DNA of 64,000 nucleotides from Motilibacter rhizosphaerae. GTDB taxonomy: Bacteria > Actinomycetota > Actinomycetes > Motilibacterales > Motilibacteraceae. The stretch spans positions 558,001-622,000 of the forward strand of contig NZ_SGXD01000003.1 in the NCBI RefSeq assembly GCF_004216915.1, given 5' to 3'. Positions 1 to 7,499 of this stretch are shown in pieces. Both the position numbers and the translations under genes were made by a program. The notes beneath the pieces are model-generated. The model searched no databases, had not been told where the DNA came from, and worked only from the letters and a program-made list of their open reading frames with translations. Position 1 is the stretch's first letter; each line of letters begins with the position of its first letter.

Positions 1-409
1 GGATCTCCCGGTCGGTCTTCGTCTGGTACGCCGCGTAGTCCGGCCAGACCGCCACCGCGCGCTCCCACCACTCGGCGCGCTCGGCGCCCTCGGCGATGCG
101 GGCGCGGTAGTCCTGGCGCGCCGGGCCGTCCTGCACCTCGACGAGGGGCTCGCCCACGAGGTTCCAGTACCACGTGGGGTGCTCGGGCGCGCCGCCCTTG
201 GAGGCCACCGCCGCGTACGTCCCGGCGTGCTCGACGCGCATGAGCGGGTTCTTCCGCAGCTTGCCGCTCCGCGCCCCCCTGCTCGTCACGACGATGACGG
301 GCACCCCGCGCAGGTCGCCCTTCTCCTGGCCCCCGGTCCGCTCGTAGGCCTCGACCTGGTCGCGGACCCACTGCTCGGGGCTCGGCTCGTACTCTCCGCT
401 CAACGGCAT
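1..409 (-). CDS. F420-dependent nitroreductase/quinone reductase (Ddn) family protein, 3' end cut by window
   Basis: The reading frame begins at ATG (407-409) and runs off the left edge, so about 136 N-terminal residues are visible. The start [19 protein letters not shown], then [20 protein letters not shown] and [16 protein letters not shown], are typical of the actinobacterial Ddn-like family, a split beta-barrel that binds reduced deazaflavin F420 and reduces quinones or nitro compounds, often near the membrane. There is no Shine-Dalgarno sequence. A CAGACT box (complement of 417-422) lies 7 nt before the ATG, which suggests a leaderless transcript. The family call is firm; the substrate is unknown. 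Confidence 0.85.
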   Translation of the reverse strand, partial: MPLSGEYEPSPEQWVRDQVEAYERTGGQEKGDLRGVPVIVVTSRGARSGKLRKNPLMRVEHAGTYAAVASKGGAPEHPTWYWNLVGEPLVEVQDGPARQDYRARIAEGAERAEWWERAVAVWPDYAAYQTKTDREI

Positions 410-423
410 GGCGCCGAGTCTGC

Positions 424-468
424 CCCAGCGGGCAGGGGGACTCCCCCGCGACCCCCCTGCCCGCTGGG
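424..468 (-). terminator. Strong hairpin downstream of the 46-aa peptide gene
   Basis: A 16-bp perfect stem (424-439 with 453-468) encloses a C-rich loop. It begins 35 nt after the stop of the peptide gene at 504 and lies just upstream of the -10-like box of the Ddn-like gene. It therefore probably terminates the peptide transcript rather than attenuating the reductase. No U-tract follows, which is usual for actinobacteria. Confidence 0.6.
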
Positions 469-503
469 CCTGCTCCGCTCGCCGGGGCGGGCCGGGCCGA
501 GGG

Positions 504-644
504 CTACTTCGACCAGGAGCGGGACAGCGCCGAGACGGCGCCGGACGAGGCGTGGTCCGACCCTCCGCCCAGCAGGCCGGCGGTCCCCCCGCCGACGGCC
601 GCCACCAGTGCCAGCGCCGCCGCGCCGCGCAGGACCTTGCTCAT
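504..644 (-). CDS. Small secreted or membrane-anchored peptide (46 aa)
   Basis: The ATG at 642-644 is preceded by a clear GGGGGAGGAA ribosome binding site. The product starts [20 protein letters not shown], a positively charged N-terminus followed by a hydrophobic Ala/Val/Leu stretch of about 18 residues. A Gly/Ser-rich tail ends in SRSWSK. It looks like a signal peptide or single membrane anchor with almost no mature domain. A strong stem-loop follows the gene. I recognise no family. The ribosome binding site and the signal-like start are the main evidence that it is translated. Confidence 0.55.
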   Translation of the reverse strand: MSKVLRGAAALALVAAVGGGTAGLLGGGSDHASSGAVSALSRSWSK

Positions 645-775
645 GTGGTTCCTCCCCCTGCGGCCGCCGGGTGCGGTCCGCCTGCTCCGAGGATGAGCGC
701 TGGGTGAGAGGACGTCCACGCAGAGCAGCGAAGTGCACTCGTGCCGCGCAGTCGGAGGTCCCGGGCCGTACGCCT

Positions 776-819
776 GCGCCGGGCCAGCGCCGGGTCAGCG
801 CCGGGTCAGCGCCCTGTCC
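776..819. repeat. Four 11-nt direct repeats upstream of fumC
   Basis: Units at 776-786, 787-797, 798-808 and 809-819 follow GCGCCGGGTCA; the middle two are identical, the first has one change and the last is degenerate. The 11-bp period puts each unit on the same helix face. The block ends 60 nt before the fumC start. Direct repeats at 11-bp spacing are how PhoP-type and SARP-type regulators contact DNA in actinobacteria, but this unit does not match their known consensus. Confidence 0.5.
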
Positions 820-879
820 TCACCGGTCGGCCCTGGTCAGCGCGGGCGGTCCCCGGCGGATCTGGCACGATCGTCGGTC

Positions 880-2289
880 ATGACGATCGAAGCGGACGGC
901 GAGTACCGGGTCGAGCACGACTCCATGGGTGAGGTGCGGGTCCCGGCGGCGGCGAAGTGGCGGGCGCAGACGCAGCGCGCGGTCGAGAACTTCCCCGTCT
1001 CGGGGCAGCCCATCGAGCGGGCCCACATCGAGGCGCTCGCCCGCATCAAGGCGGCGGCCGCCAAGGTCAACGCCGAGCTCGGCATCCTCCAGCCGGACGT
1101 CGCGCAGGCCGTGCAGTCCGCGGCCGAGGAGGTCGCCCGTGGCGACTGGGACGCGCACTTCCCGATCGACGTGTTCCAGACCGGCTCCGGCACGTCGAGC
1201 AACATGAACACCAACGAGGTCATCGCGACGCTGGCGACCGAGCGGCTCGGCTCGCCGGTGCACCCCAACGACCACGTCAACGCCTCGCAGTCGTCCAACG
1301 ACGTGTTCCCGTCCTCGATCCACATCGCGGCCACCAGCGCGGTCGTCAACGACCTCGTGCCGGCGCTGACCCACCTCGCCGAGGCGCTCGAGCGCAAGGC
1401 CGCGCAGTGGGCGACGACGGTCAAGTCGGGGCGCACGCACCTCATGGACGCGACGCCGGTCACGCTGGGGCAGGAGTTCGGCGGCTACGCCGCGCAGGTG
1501 CGGTTCGGCATCGAGCGGCTGCAGTCCTCGCTCCCCCGCGTCGCGGAGCTCCCGCTCGGCGGGACCGCGGTCGGGACGGGCATCAACACCCCCGCCGGCT
1601 TCGCCGCCCGCGTCATCGCCGAGGTCGCCTCCGCCACCGGTCTGCCGCTCACCGAGGCCCGCAACCACTTCGAGGCGCAGGGCGCACGCGACGGGCTGGT
1701 CGAGCTCTCCGGCCAGCTGCGCACGATCGCCGTCGGGCTCTACAAGGTGAGCAACGACGTGCGCTGGATGGGCTCCGGCCCGCGTACGGGCCTGACCGAG
1801 CTGTTCCTCCCCGACCTGCAGCCGGGCTCGTCGATCATGCCGGGCAAGGTCAACCCGGTCATCCCCGAGGCGCTGTGCATGGTCTGCGCGCAGGTCATCG
1901 GCAACGACGCGACAGTGGCCTTCGCGGGCTCCGCGGGCAACTTCGAGCTCAACGTCATGCTGCCCGTGCTCGCGCGCAACGTGCTCGAGTCGATCCGCCT
2001 GCTGGCGAACATCTCCCGGCTGTTCGCCGACCGCTGCGTCGAGGGCCTGGTGGCAAACGAGGAGCGCTGCAAGGAGTACGCCGAGTCCTCCCCGTCCGTC
2101 GTCACCCCGCTCAACCGGTGGATCGGCTACGAGGAGGCGGCGAAGGTCGCCAAGCAGTCGCTGGCCGAGCGCAAGACGATCCGCCAGGTCGTGCTCGACC
2201 GCGGCTACGTCGAGCAGGGCAAGCTCACGGTCGAGCAGCTCGACGCTGCGCTCGACGTGCTGTCGATGACGCACCCCTCGGAGGGCTGA
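880..2289 (+). CDS. fumC: Class II fumarate hydratase
   Basis: 469 aa, normal for class II fumarase, which interconverts fumarate and malate in the TCA cycle as a cytosolic homotetramer. The superfamily signature [11 protein letters not shown] is at residues 316-326, with the flexible-loop serines S317/S318, and the catalytic-dyad histidine is H187 in [22 protein letters not shown] (101-114) and the substrate-contact [11 protein letters not shown] region (134-144) are intact. The ATG at 880 was chosen because homologues begin a few residues before [13 protein letters not shown]; longer upstream frames are low-complexity. No iron-sulfur cysteines are expected or seen. It is convergent with phoH2, and the pairing fits the conserved fum/phoH2 neighbourhood of mycobacteria. 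Confidence 0.97.
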   Translation: MTIEADGEYRVEHDSMGEVRVPAAAKWRAQTQRAVENFPVSGQPIERAHIEALARIKAAAAKVNAELGILQPDVAQAVQSAAEEVARGDWDAHFPIDVFQTGSGTSSNMNTNEVIATLATERLGSPVHPNDHVNASQSSNDVFPSSIHIAATSAVVNDLVPALTHLAEALERKAAQWATTVKSGRTHLMDATPVTLGQEFGGYAAQVRFGIERLQSSLPRVAELPLGGTAVGTGINTPAGFAARVIAEVASATGLPLTEARNHFEAQGARDGLVELSGQLRTIAVGLYKVSNDVRWMGSGPRTGLTELFLPDLQPGSSIMPGKVNPVIPEALCMVCAQVIGNDATVAFAGSAGNFELNVMLPVLARNVLESIRLLANISRLFADRCVEGLVANEERCKEYAESSPSVVTPLNRWIGYEEAAKVAKQSLAERKTIRQVVLDRGYVEQGKLTVEQLDAALDVLSMTHPSEG

Positions 2290-2312
2290 CCCGCCCTGGC
2301 CGGGCCCTCCCC

Positions 2313-2703
2313 GTGATCATGCACGTCCTGGGCTCACCCCCCACCCCGTGATCATGCACGTCCTGGGCTCACCCCCCTCCCCGTGATCATGCACGTCCTG
2401 GACCGCCCCCTCCCGGTGATCATGCACATGGTGGGTCCCAGGGCTGCGCGTGATCATGCACTCCTGGATGACCAGGATGTGCATGATCACCGCGGAGCAG
2501 GGGCGCGCTCCCGATCACGGCGCCGCGCTCGCGTCCGCCCACCCCGACTGCGCCGACCCCGTCCCTGGGCGTGATCATGCAGGTCCTGGAGCCAGGATCT
2601 GCATGATCACCGCGAGAGGGAGCCACGAGCTGCATGATCACCGCGGAGGGGGCGCCGGGTGTCCGTGATTACCGCGGAGGGGGCCCAGGATGTGCATGAT
2701 CAC
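2313..2703. repeat. Family A palindromic repeat array between convergent fumC and phoH2
   Basis: This 429-bp gap is almost filled by copies of GTGATCATGCACGTCCTGG. Forward copies are at 2313-2331, 2348-2366, 2383-2401 and 2416-2435 (degenerate). Hairpin pairs are at 2450-2467 with 2472-2490 and at 2571-2589 with 2592-2610. Reverse copies are at 2623-2641, 2655-2672 (decayed) and 2684-2703. Orientation switches from forward to reverse from left to right. Arms pair over 17-19 bp with loops of 2-4 nt. Reading frames through it are only repeat translations and I do not call genes here. The array probably acts as a bidirectional terminator; its origin is unknown. Confidence 0.85.
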
Positions 2704-2718
2704 GGGCGACGTGCGGGG

Positions 2719-4062
2719 CTAGCCCAGGGCGAGGTCCCCCAGCATCTCGGTGACCAGCGCGGCGATGGGCGAGCGCTCCGAGCGGGTCAGGGTCACGTGC
2801 GCGAACAGCGGGTGGCCCTTCAGCGCCTCGATCACGGAGGCGACGCCGTCGTGCCGGCCCACCCGCAGGTTGTCGCGCTGCGCCACGTCGTGGGTGAGCA
2901 CGACGCGCGAGCCCTGGCCCACGCGGGAGAGCACGGTCAGCAGCACGTTGCGCTCGAGCGACTGCGCCTCGTCGACGATGACGAACGAGTCGTGCAGCGA
3001 GCGGCCGCGGATGTGCGTGAGCGGCAGCACCTCGAGCATCCCGCGGTCGAGCACCTCGTCGACGACGTCGGAGGACACCAGCGCACCGAGGGTGTCGAAC
3101 ACCGCCTGCGCCCAGGGCGTCATCTTCTCGGACTCCGAGCCCGGGAGGTAGCCGAGGTCCTGGCCACCCACGGCGTACAGCGGTCGGAAGATGACGACCC
3201 GCTTGTGCTGGCGGCGCTCCATCACGGCCTCGAGCCCGGCGCAGAGCGCGAGCGCGGACTTGCCCGTGCCGGCGTTGCCGCCGAGCGAGACGATGCCGAC
3301 GTCAGGGTCGAGCAGCAGGTCGAGCGCGATGCGCTGCTCGGCGCTGCGGCCGTGCAGCCCGAACGCCTCGCGGTCGCCGCGGACGAGCCGGACCTGCTTG
3401 TCCGCCGTGACCCGGCCCAGCGCGCTGCCGCGGTCGCTGAGCAGCCGCAGGCCCGTGTGGCAGGGCAGGTCGCGCGCGGCGGGGAGGTCGGTCCGCTCGT
3501 CGGCGTACAGCGCGTCGAGCACGTCCGCGCTGACCTCGAGCTCGGTCATGCCGGTCCAGCCGGACTCGACGACCTGCCCGCTGGTGTACTCCTCGGCGAC
3601 GAGGCCGACCGCCGAGGCCTTGACCCTCAGCGGCAGGTCCTTCGAGACGAGGACGACGTCGCGGCCCTCGGCGGCGAGGTTGCGGGCGACCGACAGGATC
3701 CGGGTGTCGTTGTCTCCCAGCTGGAACCCCGCGGGGAGCACGGAGGGGTCGCTGTGGTTGAGCTCGACGCGCAGCGTGCCGCCGTCCTCGCCGAGGGGGA
3801 CGGGCTCGTCGAGCCGGCCGTGGACGATGCGCAGGTCGTCGAGCATGCGGAGCGCCTCGCGGGCGAACCACCCGAGCTCCGGGTGCGCCCGCTTGGCCTC
3901 GAGCTCGGTGATGACGACGAGCGGCAGGACGACCTCGTGCTCGTGGAAGCGCAGCGTGGCGCGCGGGTCGCTGAGCAGCACGCTGGTGTCGAGGACGTAG
4001 GTGCGTCGGCCGTCCGCGGGACGGCTCTGGACGGCAGGAGTCGCAGGAGTCGCTGGAACCAC
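2719..4062 (-). CDS. phoH2: PhoH2-type protein: PIN-domain RNase fused to PhoH ATPase
   Basis: 447 aa, matching mycobacterial PhoH2 (Rv1095) along its whole length. An N-terminal PIN ribonuclease domain starts at [14 protein letters not shown] (21-34), with acidic residues such as D25 and the GDNDTR motif near 116-121. The C-terminal PhoH P-loop ATPase carries Walker A GNAGTGKS (262-269) and Walker B VIVDEAQ (361-367), with SLGG just before the P-loop. The family couples RNA unwinding to RNA cleavage. GTG at 4060-4062 was chosen because GGGGAGAG stands 4 nt upstream; in-frame extension further upstream is Arg/Pro-rich and unlike homologues. The 290 nt before it, up to the uppS stop, hold nothing else I can support. 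Its 3' end faces the repeat array. Confidence 0.95.
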   Translation of the reverse strand: MVPATPATPAVQSRPADGRRTYVLDTSVLLSDPRATLRFHEHEVVLPLVVITELEAKRAHPELGWFAREALRMLDDLRIVHGRLDEPVPLGEDGGTLRVELNHSDPSVLPAGFQLGDNDTRILSVARNLAAEGRDVVLVSKDLPLRVKASAVGLVAEEYTSGQVVESGWTGMTELEVSADVLDALYADERTDLPAARDLPCHTGLRLLSDRGSALGRVTADKQVRLVRGDREAFGLHGRSAEQRIALDLLLDPDVGIVSLGGNAGTGKSALALCAGLEAVMERRQHKRVVIFRPLYAVGGQDLGYLPGSESEKMTPWAQAVFDTLGALVSSDVVDEVLDRGMLEVLPLTHIRGRSLHDSFVIVDEAQSLERNVLLTVLSRVGQGSRVVLTHDVAQRDNLRVGRHDGVASVIEALKGHPLFAHVTLTRSERSPIAALVTEMLGDLALG

Positions 4063-4352
4063 GGGACTCTCCCCACGGGCGCGCACCCCGCCCGATCTCA
4101 GCCAGCCGGCGGTGTGGTCCCGCTCGGCATCACGGCGCTCGACCGGGACCGGACCCGGGAGCCGGGTGCCGGCCCCCTCTCCCCACGACGGTCCCGCTGA
4201 GCGGGGCGCGATCGGCTGGGCAAGGCGGGCCTCCCGAGGCGGCGGGCCCGTGCCCGCCGTCGACTGCGAGCCTACGGTCCTGCCGGCGGCGCGCACGGCA
4301 GGCGCGCCTGGATGTCACGTGAACGGATGAAGGCGCTGCGGTTGCGGGAGTC

Positions 4353-5114
4353 TCAGCTGCCGAAGCGGCGCTGCCGGGCGGCGTACGCGCGCAGCGCTCG
4401 GAGGAAGTCGACGTAGCGGAAGTCCGGCCACAGCGCGTCGCAGAACCAGAACTCCGAGTGCGCGGTCTGCCACAGCAGGAACCCCGAGAGCCGTTGCTCC
4501 CCCGAGGTGCGGATGACGAGGTCGGGGTCGGGCTGACCACGGGTGTACAGGTGCTCGGCGATGTGCTGGACGTCGAGGGCCTCGGCGAGCTCCTCGATCG
4601 AGGTCCCCTTCGCGGCGTGCTCCTGCAGCAGCGAGCGCACCGCGTCGGCGATCTCGCGGCGCCCGCCGTAGCCCACCGCGACGTTGACGAGCAGACCGGG
4701 AGCACTGCCGCTCTCGCGCTCGGCGGCCGCCAGCAGCTCCGCGGTGTCGCGCGGCAGCAGCTCGAGGGCACCGACGTGGTGGACGCGCCAGCGCCCGTGG
4801 GCGGCGAGCTCGCGGACGACGTCCTCGATGATGCGCAGCAGCGGGCCGAGCTCGGCGGCGGGGCGGGTGAGGTTGTCGGTCGAGAGCAGCCACAGCGTGA
4901 CGACCTCGACGCCGGCGTCCTCGCACCAGCCGAGCACCTCGGCGATCTTGTCGGCGCCGCGGCGGTGGCCGGCGTGCGGGTGCTCGCCCACGGACCTCGC
5001 CCAGCGCCGGTTGCCGTCGAGGATGATCCCGACGTGCTTCGGCACCCCGGTGGGGTCGAGCCGGCGCGCGACCCGGCGGGCGTACGCGCCGTAGGCGACG
5101 TCCCGCAGGCCCAC
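4353..5114 (-). CDS. Cis-prenyltransferase, short-chain Z-farnesyl diphosphate synthase type
   Basis: 253 aa. Cis-prenyltransferase motifs are present: ILDGNRRWAR (31-40, with the catalytic/Mg-binding Asp at D33), LLSTDNL, YGGRREI and RTSGEQRLSGFLLWQ. The sequence is closest to mycobacterial Rv1086, which makes omega,E,Z-farnesyl diphosphate, the short precursor later extended to decaprenyl phosphate for cell-wall assembly. Long-chain UppS proteins are paralogues, so chain length cannot be fixed from sequence. GTG at 5112-5114 is preceded by GGAAGGAG at good spacing; the longer in-frame extension lacks family similarity. Position near phoH2 matches mycobacterial order. Confidence 0.9.
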   Translation of the reverse strand: MGLRDVAYGAYARRVARRLDPTGVPKHVGIILDGNRRWARSVGEHPHAGHRRGADKIAEVLGWCEDAGVEVVTLWLLSTDNLTRPAAELGPLLRIIEDVVRELAAHGRWRVHHVGALELLPRDTAELLAAAERESGSAPGLLVNVAVGYGGRREIADAVRSLLQEHAAKGTSIEELAEALDVQHIAEHLYTRGQPDPDLVIRTSGEQRLSGFLLWQTAHSEFWFCDALWPDFRYVDFLRALRAYAARQRRFGS

Positions 5115-5208
5115 GCGCGCTCCTTCCCCGTACGGCGGCGCCACCGTCAGGCGGCCGGCGTCGCACCCGTGTCGGGGCACCCTATCCCGCGGGCCGGGCG
5201 GCCCCCGC

Positions 5209-5283
5209 TGGTCCGCCGCAGCGCGGGACGTGCTGGTCGGACGCAGCGCGGGACGCGCTGGTCGGACGCAGCGCGGGACGCGC
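5209..5283. repeat. Family D: three 25-bp tandem repeats, each able to form a hairpin
   Basis: Units are 5209-5233, 5234-5258 and 5259-5283, the last two identical, followed by a degenerate partial copy. Junctions create GCGCTG-8 nt-CAGCGC stem-loops (for example 5255-5274). The array lies immediately downstream of the flavin reductase stop (5287-5289) and upstream of the prenyltransferase, between tandem minus-strand genes. It probably acts in termination or processing. Confidence 0.7.
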
Positions 5284-5286
5284 TGG

Positions 5287-5850
5287 TCAGACCCGGCGCA
5301 GCGCGGGCCGGCCGGCGGGGCCGGGCTGCGGCACGCCCAGCGGTGCGGTGGTCGCGAAGCGCCCGTCGCTGTGGACGAGCGGGCGCCCCGGGCGCCCGGG
5401 ACGCAGCCCGGTCACGGCACCGATGACGAGCAGGTGGTCCCCGACGGGGATCTGCGTCGAGGTCGTGCACGACAGCCAGGCCAGCGCGCCGTCGACGCGC
5501 GGTCCGGCCGGCGAGCTCGTCCACGGCACGCCGGCGAAGGGCTCCCCTGCGCCCGAGCCGAAGCGGGCCGCGAGCGCGGCCTGCTCGGAGGCGAGCAGGT
5601 TGACGACGAACGTGTCGCTGGCCTCGATCGTGTCGATCAGCGGGGAGGACTCCGCGATGCAGAAGGAGACGAGCGCCGGCTCGAGCGACACGCTGGTGAA
5701 CGACGCGACCGTCAGACCGACCGGACGGTCGTCCGCGAACGTGCTGACGACGACGACCCCCACGGCCTGGCGGCGCAGGGTCGCGCGGAGCAGGTCGGGC
5801 TGGGGAACGGGCTCGGGCAGCCGGGCCGGGGCGACGGGGACGGCGGTCAC
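5287..5850 (-). CDS. Flavin reductase family protein (FMN-binding split barrel)
   Basis: 187 aa, the usual length of the flavin reductase-like/HpaC superfamily, which reduces FMN or FAD with NAD(P)H and hands it to a partner monooxygenase. Visible features are RRQAVGVVVVSTF near residue 24, GLTVASFTSVSLEPALVSFC, NLLASEQAALAARF and the late GDHLLVIGAVTGLRPG. GTG at 5848-5850 overlaps the stop of a 56-aa upstream frame by GTGA, so the two are translationally coupled. A cysteine-codon leader peptide lies further upstream on the same strand, so a role in sulfur assimilation (supplying FMNH2 to a sulfonate or sulfone monooxygenase encoded elsewhere) is a fair inference. No monooxygenase gene is adjacent. 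Confidence 0.85.
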   Translation of the reverse strand: MTAVPVAPARLPEPVPQPDLLRATLRRQAVGVVVVSTFADDRPVGLTVASFTSVSLEPALVSFCIAESSPLIDTIEASDTFVVNLLASEQAALAARFGSGAGEPFAGVPWTSSPAGPRVDGALAWLSCTTSTQIPVGDHLLVIGAVTGLRPGRPGRPLVHSDGRFATTAPLGVPQPGPAGRPALRRV

Positions 5851-6017
5851 CGGGCACCGCCCTGGGCCTGCACGGAGGCGGCCGGGCGGCGGGCCGTGAA
5901 GAAGAACGGCTCGTGGAACGCGAGCTCGATCTCCGGGTACGCCGGGCGGAACGGCACCGGGGCCGGCGTGGCAGGGGTGGACGTGGCGCGCGGGTCGCGC
6001 GGTGCAGCGGTGGGCAC
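5847..6017 (-). CDS. Small hypothetical protein coupled to flavin reductase (56 aa)
   Basis: GTG at 6015-6017, preceded by a weak AAAGG site, opens a 56-codon frame ending in TGA that overlaps the flavin reductase GTG by 4 nt. The first 25 residues are Pro/Ala/Thr-rich. They are followed by AYPEIELAFHEPFFFTARRP, which contrasts with neighbouring noise and looks like a real short motif with aromatic residues. I do not recognise the family. The tight coupling and its place between the leader peptide and the reductase suggest it is translated, perhaps as a small accessory protein or the degenerate N-terminus of a lost gene. Confidence 0.45.
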   Translation of the reverse strand: MPTAAPRDPRATSTPATPAPVPFRPAYPEIELAFHEPFFFTARRPAASVQAQGGAR

Positions 6018-6132
6018 AGGAGGCCTTTCGAGCCGGGAGGAAGCACCGGCGGCCCGTCAGGGGGTCAGCGCCGGGAGGGAGGACGGGGCGGTCCGCTGCA
6101 GAGCACTGCACGGGGGACCGGCATCTCGCGTC

Positions 6133-6148
6133 GCGGGCGCACGCCCGC
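6133..6148 (-). terminator. Candidate attenuator hairpin after the leader peptide
   Basis: A perfect 6-bp G+C stem with a 4-nt loop (GCGGGC-GTGC-GCCCGC on the minus strand) begins 5 nt after the leader-peptide stop. Its place directly behind a Cys-Cys-Arg-Arg stop context is what a ribosome-stalling attenuator would need. No U-tract is visible, so Rho-dependent control is equally possible. Confidence 0.35.
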
Positions 6149-6153
6149 ACCTC

Positions 6154-6249
6154 TCACCGGCGACAACAGTTCGCGCTGGCCTGTCGACCGAGGTCGACGA
6201 ACCGCCGGGTGACCAGGAGGTCACCGGCGGTGGAAGGCTGGCGCGACAT
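6154..6249 (-). CDS. Cysteine-codon leader peptide (31 aa), candidate sulfur-responsive attenuator
   Basis: ATG at 6247-6249 encodes a 31-residue peptide whose C-terminal half, LLVTRRFVDLGRQASANCCRR, contains the RR-x-VDL-x-R-x-x-SA pattern of the short leader peptides that precede sulfur genes in actinobacteria. It has consecutive Cys codons (TGT TGT) four codons before the stop. Polycysteine leaderless short ORFs are known in mycobacteria as cysteine-responsive attenuators. Here too the start looks leaderless: a TTGACA box and a CAGCAT -10 sit 17 nt apart and the ATG follows the -10 by 7 nt. Downstream on the same strand are the 56-aa frame and the flavin reductase, the likely regulated genes. 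Recognition is by motif, not by a search. Confidence 0.7.
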   Translation of the reverse strand: MSRQPSTAGDLLVTRRFVDLGRQASANCCRR

Positions 6250-6256
6250 GGCGACC

Positions 6257-6285
6257 ATGCTGCGGGGGGGCGGACGCAGTGTCAA
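6257..6285 (-). promoter_or_regulatory. Promoter of the leader peptide: TTGACA-17-CAGCAT
   Basis: On the minus strand a consensus -35 TTGACA (complement of 6280-6285) is followed after 17 nt by CAGCAT (complement of 6257-6262). Seven nt later comes the A of the leader ATG at 6249, so the transcript should start on the start codon. TTGACA is a striking match in such GC-rich DNA. Confidence 0.65.
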
Positions 6286-6515
6286 GGGGTGCCCCGTGGT
6301 GTCCACCATCTGGACGCACCGGGGGTGGGGGTTGCCGGGAGCGCGGGGCGCACCGCACGCTGCTGCCCATGCACGGGATCCGCAGCACTCGGGACTGGTC
6401 GGCGCAGCGCGCCGACTCGTTCGACGAGCGCTGTCGTCGCACGGCTGCCTCCTAGCCCCGCCGCTGCGCCCTGCCCGGGCGGGCGGCACCGCGACGCACT
6501 CCCCAGGACTCCCCC

Positions 6516-7043
6516 ATGACCGCGCCCTCGCTGGCACCCGCCCGCACGCCCCTGCTCCCCGCCGCGCCCGCGTCACCGGCGCGCGCGGACCTCCTCGACC
6601 TCGCTGTCACGGCCCGCGCCGTCGCCCGCGCCTCCGGCTGGCGCGACCTCGTCCAGTACGACCCCGCCGAGCGGTGGTACGTCCGGCTGGTCGCGACCGA
6701 CGCGTACGAGGCGTGGCTGCTCTCCTGGCTGCCCGGTCAGTCCACCGGCCCGCACGACCACGGCGGGAGCTCCGGCGCGATGCTCGTCCTCCAGGGCAGC
6801 GTCGCGGAGACGACGTTCGCCGGGCTCGGCGGCCCAGGCGCGACGTCGCCCGCCACCCGGACCCTCCCCGAGGGCACGCTGCGGCCGTTCGGCCAGAAGC
6901 ACGTGCACGACGTCGCCGCGACCGGCGGCCCTGCCGTCACAATGCACGTCTACGCCCCCGCGCTGCGCACGATGACGCGGTACGCGTGGGCCGGCGACCG
7001 CCTGGTCGCCGGCGCGACGGAGCGGGCGGGGGCGGACTGGTGA
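6516..7043 (+). CDS. Cysteine dioxygenase-family cupin
   Basis: 175 aa. A cupin fold is shown by GPHDHGGSSGAMLVLQGS (iron ligands H80 and H82) and the later KHVHDV (third ligand H131). This is the pattern of cysteine dioxygenase, which oxidises L-cysteine to cysteine sulfinate with non-haem Fe(II). SWLPGQSTGPHDH is characteristic of the bacterial branch. The next gene, a rhodanese-domain protein, overlaps by GTGA and so is in the same operon, a pairing frequent in actinobacteria. The 266 nt between the leader peptide and this ATG contain no supported gene. Substrate may be cysteine or a related thiol such as 3-mercaptopropionate. Confidence 0.88.
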   Translation: MTAPSLAPARTPLLPAAPASPARADLLDLAVTARAVARASGWRDLVQYDPAERWYVRLVATDAYEAWLLSWLPGQSTGPHDHGGSSGAMLVLQGSVAETTFAGLGGPGATSPATRTLPEGTLRPFGQKHVHDVAATGGPAVTMHVYAPALRTMTRYAWAGDRLVAGATERAGADW

Positions 7044-7462
7044 CCACTGCCACCGCGACCCGGCCCGCCGGCGCCCGCTCGATCGCCGACGTCCTCGCCG
7101 AGGCGCGCTCCCGGCTGGTCCGGCTCGGCCCGCTCGAGGCGCACGCCGCCTGGCAGCAGGGCGCGCTGCTCGTCGACATCCGCCCCGCCGCGCAGCGCGC
7201 GCTCGAGGGCGAGGTCCCGGGCGCCCTCGTCATCGAGCGCAACGTGCTCGAGTGGCGGCTCGACCCGGCCAGCGAGGCGCGGCTGCCGGTGGCGGCGTAC
7301 GACCTGCAGGTGGTCGTGCTCTGCTCGGAGGGCTACACCTCGAGCCTGGCGGCGGCGTCGCTCCAGGACCTGGGCGTGCACCGGGCGACCGACCTCGTGG
7401 GCGGGTTCAAGGCCTGGCGGGCCGTGGGCCTGCCGACGACCGGCGGACGCTCGGCCCCCTGA
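7040..7462 (+). CDS. Rhodanese-like domain protein
   Basis: 140 aa with one rhodanese domain: ALLVDIRPAAQRALEGEVPGA (about 42-62, the CH2A-type strand) and the active-site loop VVLCSEGYTSSLAA with persulfide-forming Cys95. The GTG start overlaps the cysteine dioxygenase stop by 4 nt. Rhodaneses move sulfane sulfur between thiols. Next to cysteine dioxygenase this suggests shared disposal or mobilisation of excess cysteine sulfur. The six-residue active-site loop CSEGYT is the variant typical of single-domain actinobacterial members. Its real acceptor is unknown. Confidence 0.88.
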   Translation: MTTATATRPAGARSIADVLAEARSRLVRLGPLEAHAAWQQGALLVDIRPAAQRALEGEVPGALVIERNVLEWRLDPASEARLPVAAYDLQVVVLCSEGYTSSLAAASLQDLGVHRATDLVGGFKAWRAVGLPTTGGRSAP

Positions 7463-7499
7463 GCCGGACGGCCCCTCAGCTCCCCGAGACGGACTCGGA

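Noticed and set aside
820-2274. Long open frames antisense to fumC and similar long frames opposite most genes
   Set aside because: At this G+C stop codons are rare in all frames. The sense protein is fully conserved and the antisense product is Arg/Asp-rich without domains.
2383-2668. Short reading frames in the fumC-phoH2 gap that translate as repeated MIMHVL or VHDHGE peptides
   Set aside because: They are only translations of the palindromic repeat in several frames; no ribosome binding site or codon bias supports them.
2313-2703. CRISPR array or integron attC sites
   Set aside because: Copies are palindromic, occur in both orientations, have spacings of 16 to 90 nt without uniform spacers, and no cas or integrase gene is near.
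6369-6455. 28-aa frame before cysteine dioxygenase as a second leader peptide
   Set aside because: It has one Cys codon only, no RR-x-VDL motif and no good ribosome binding site; it is not distinguishable from chance.
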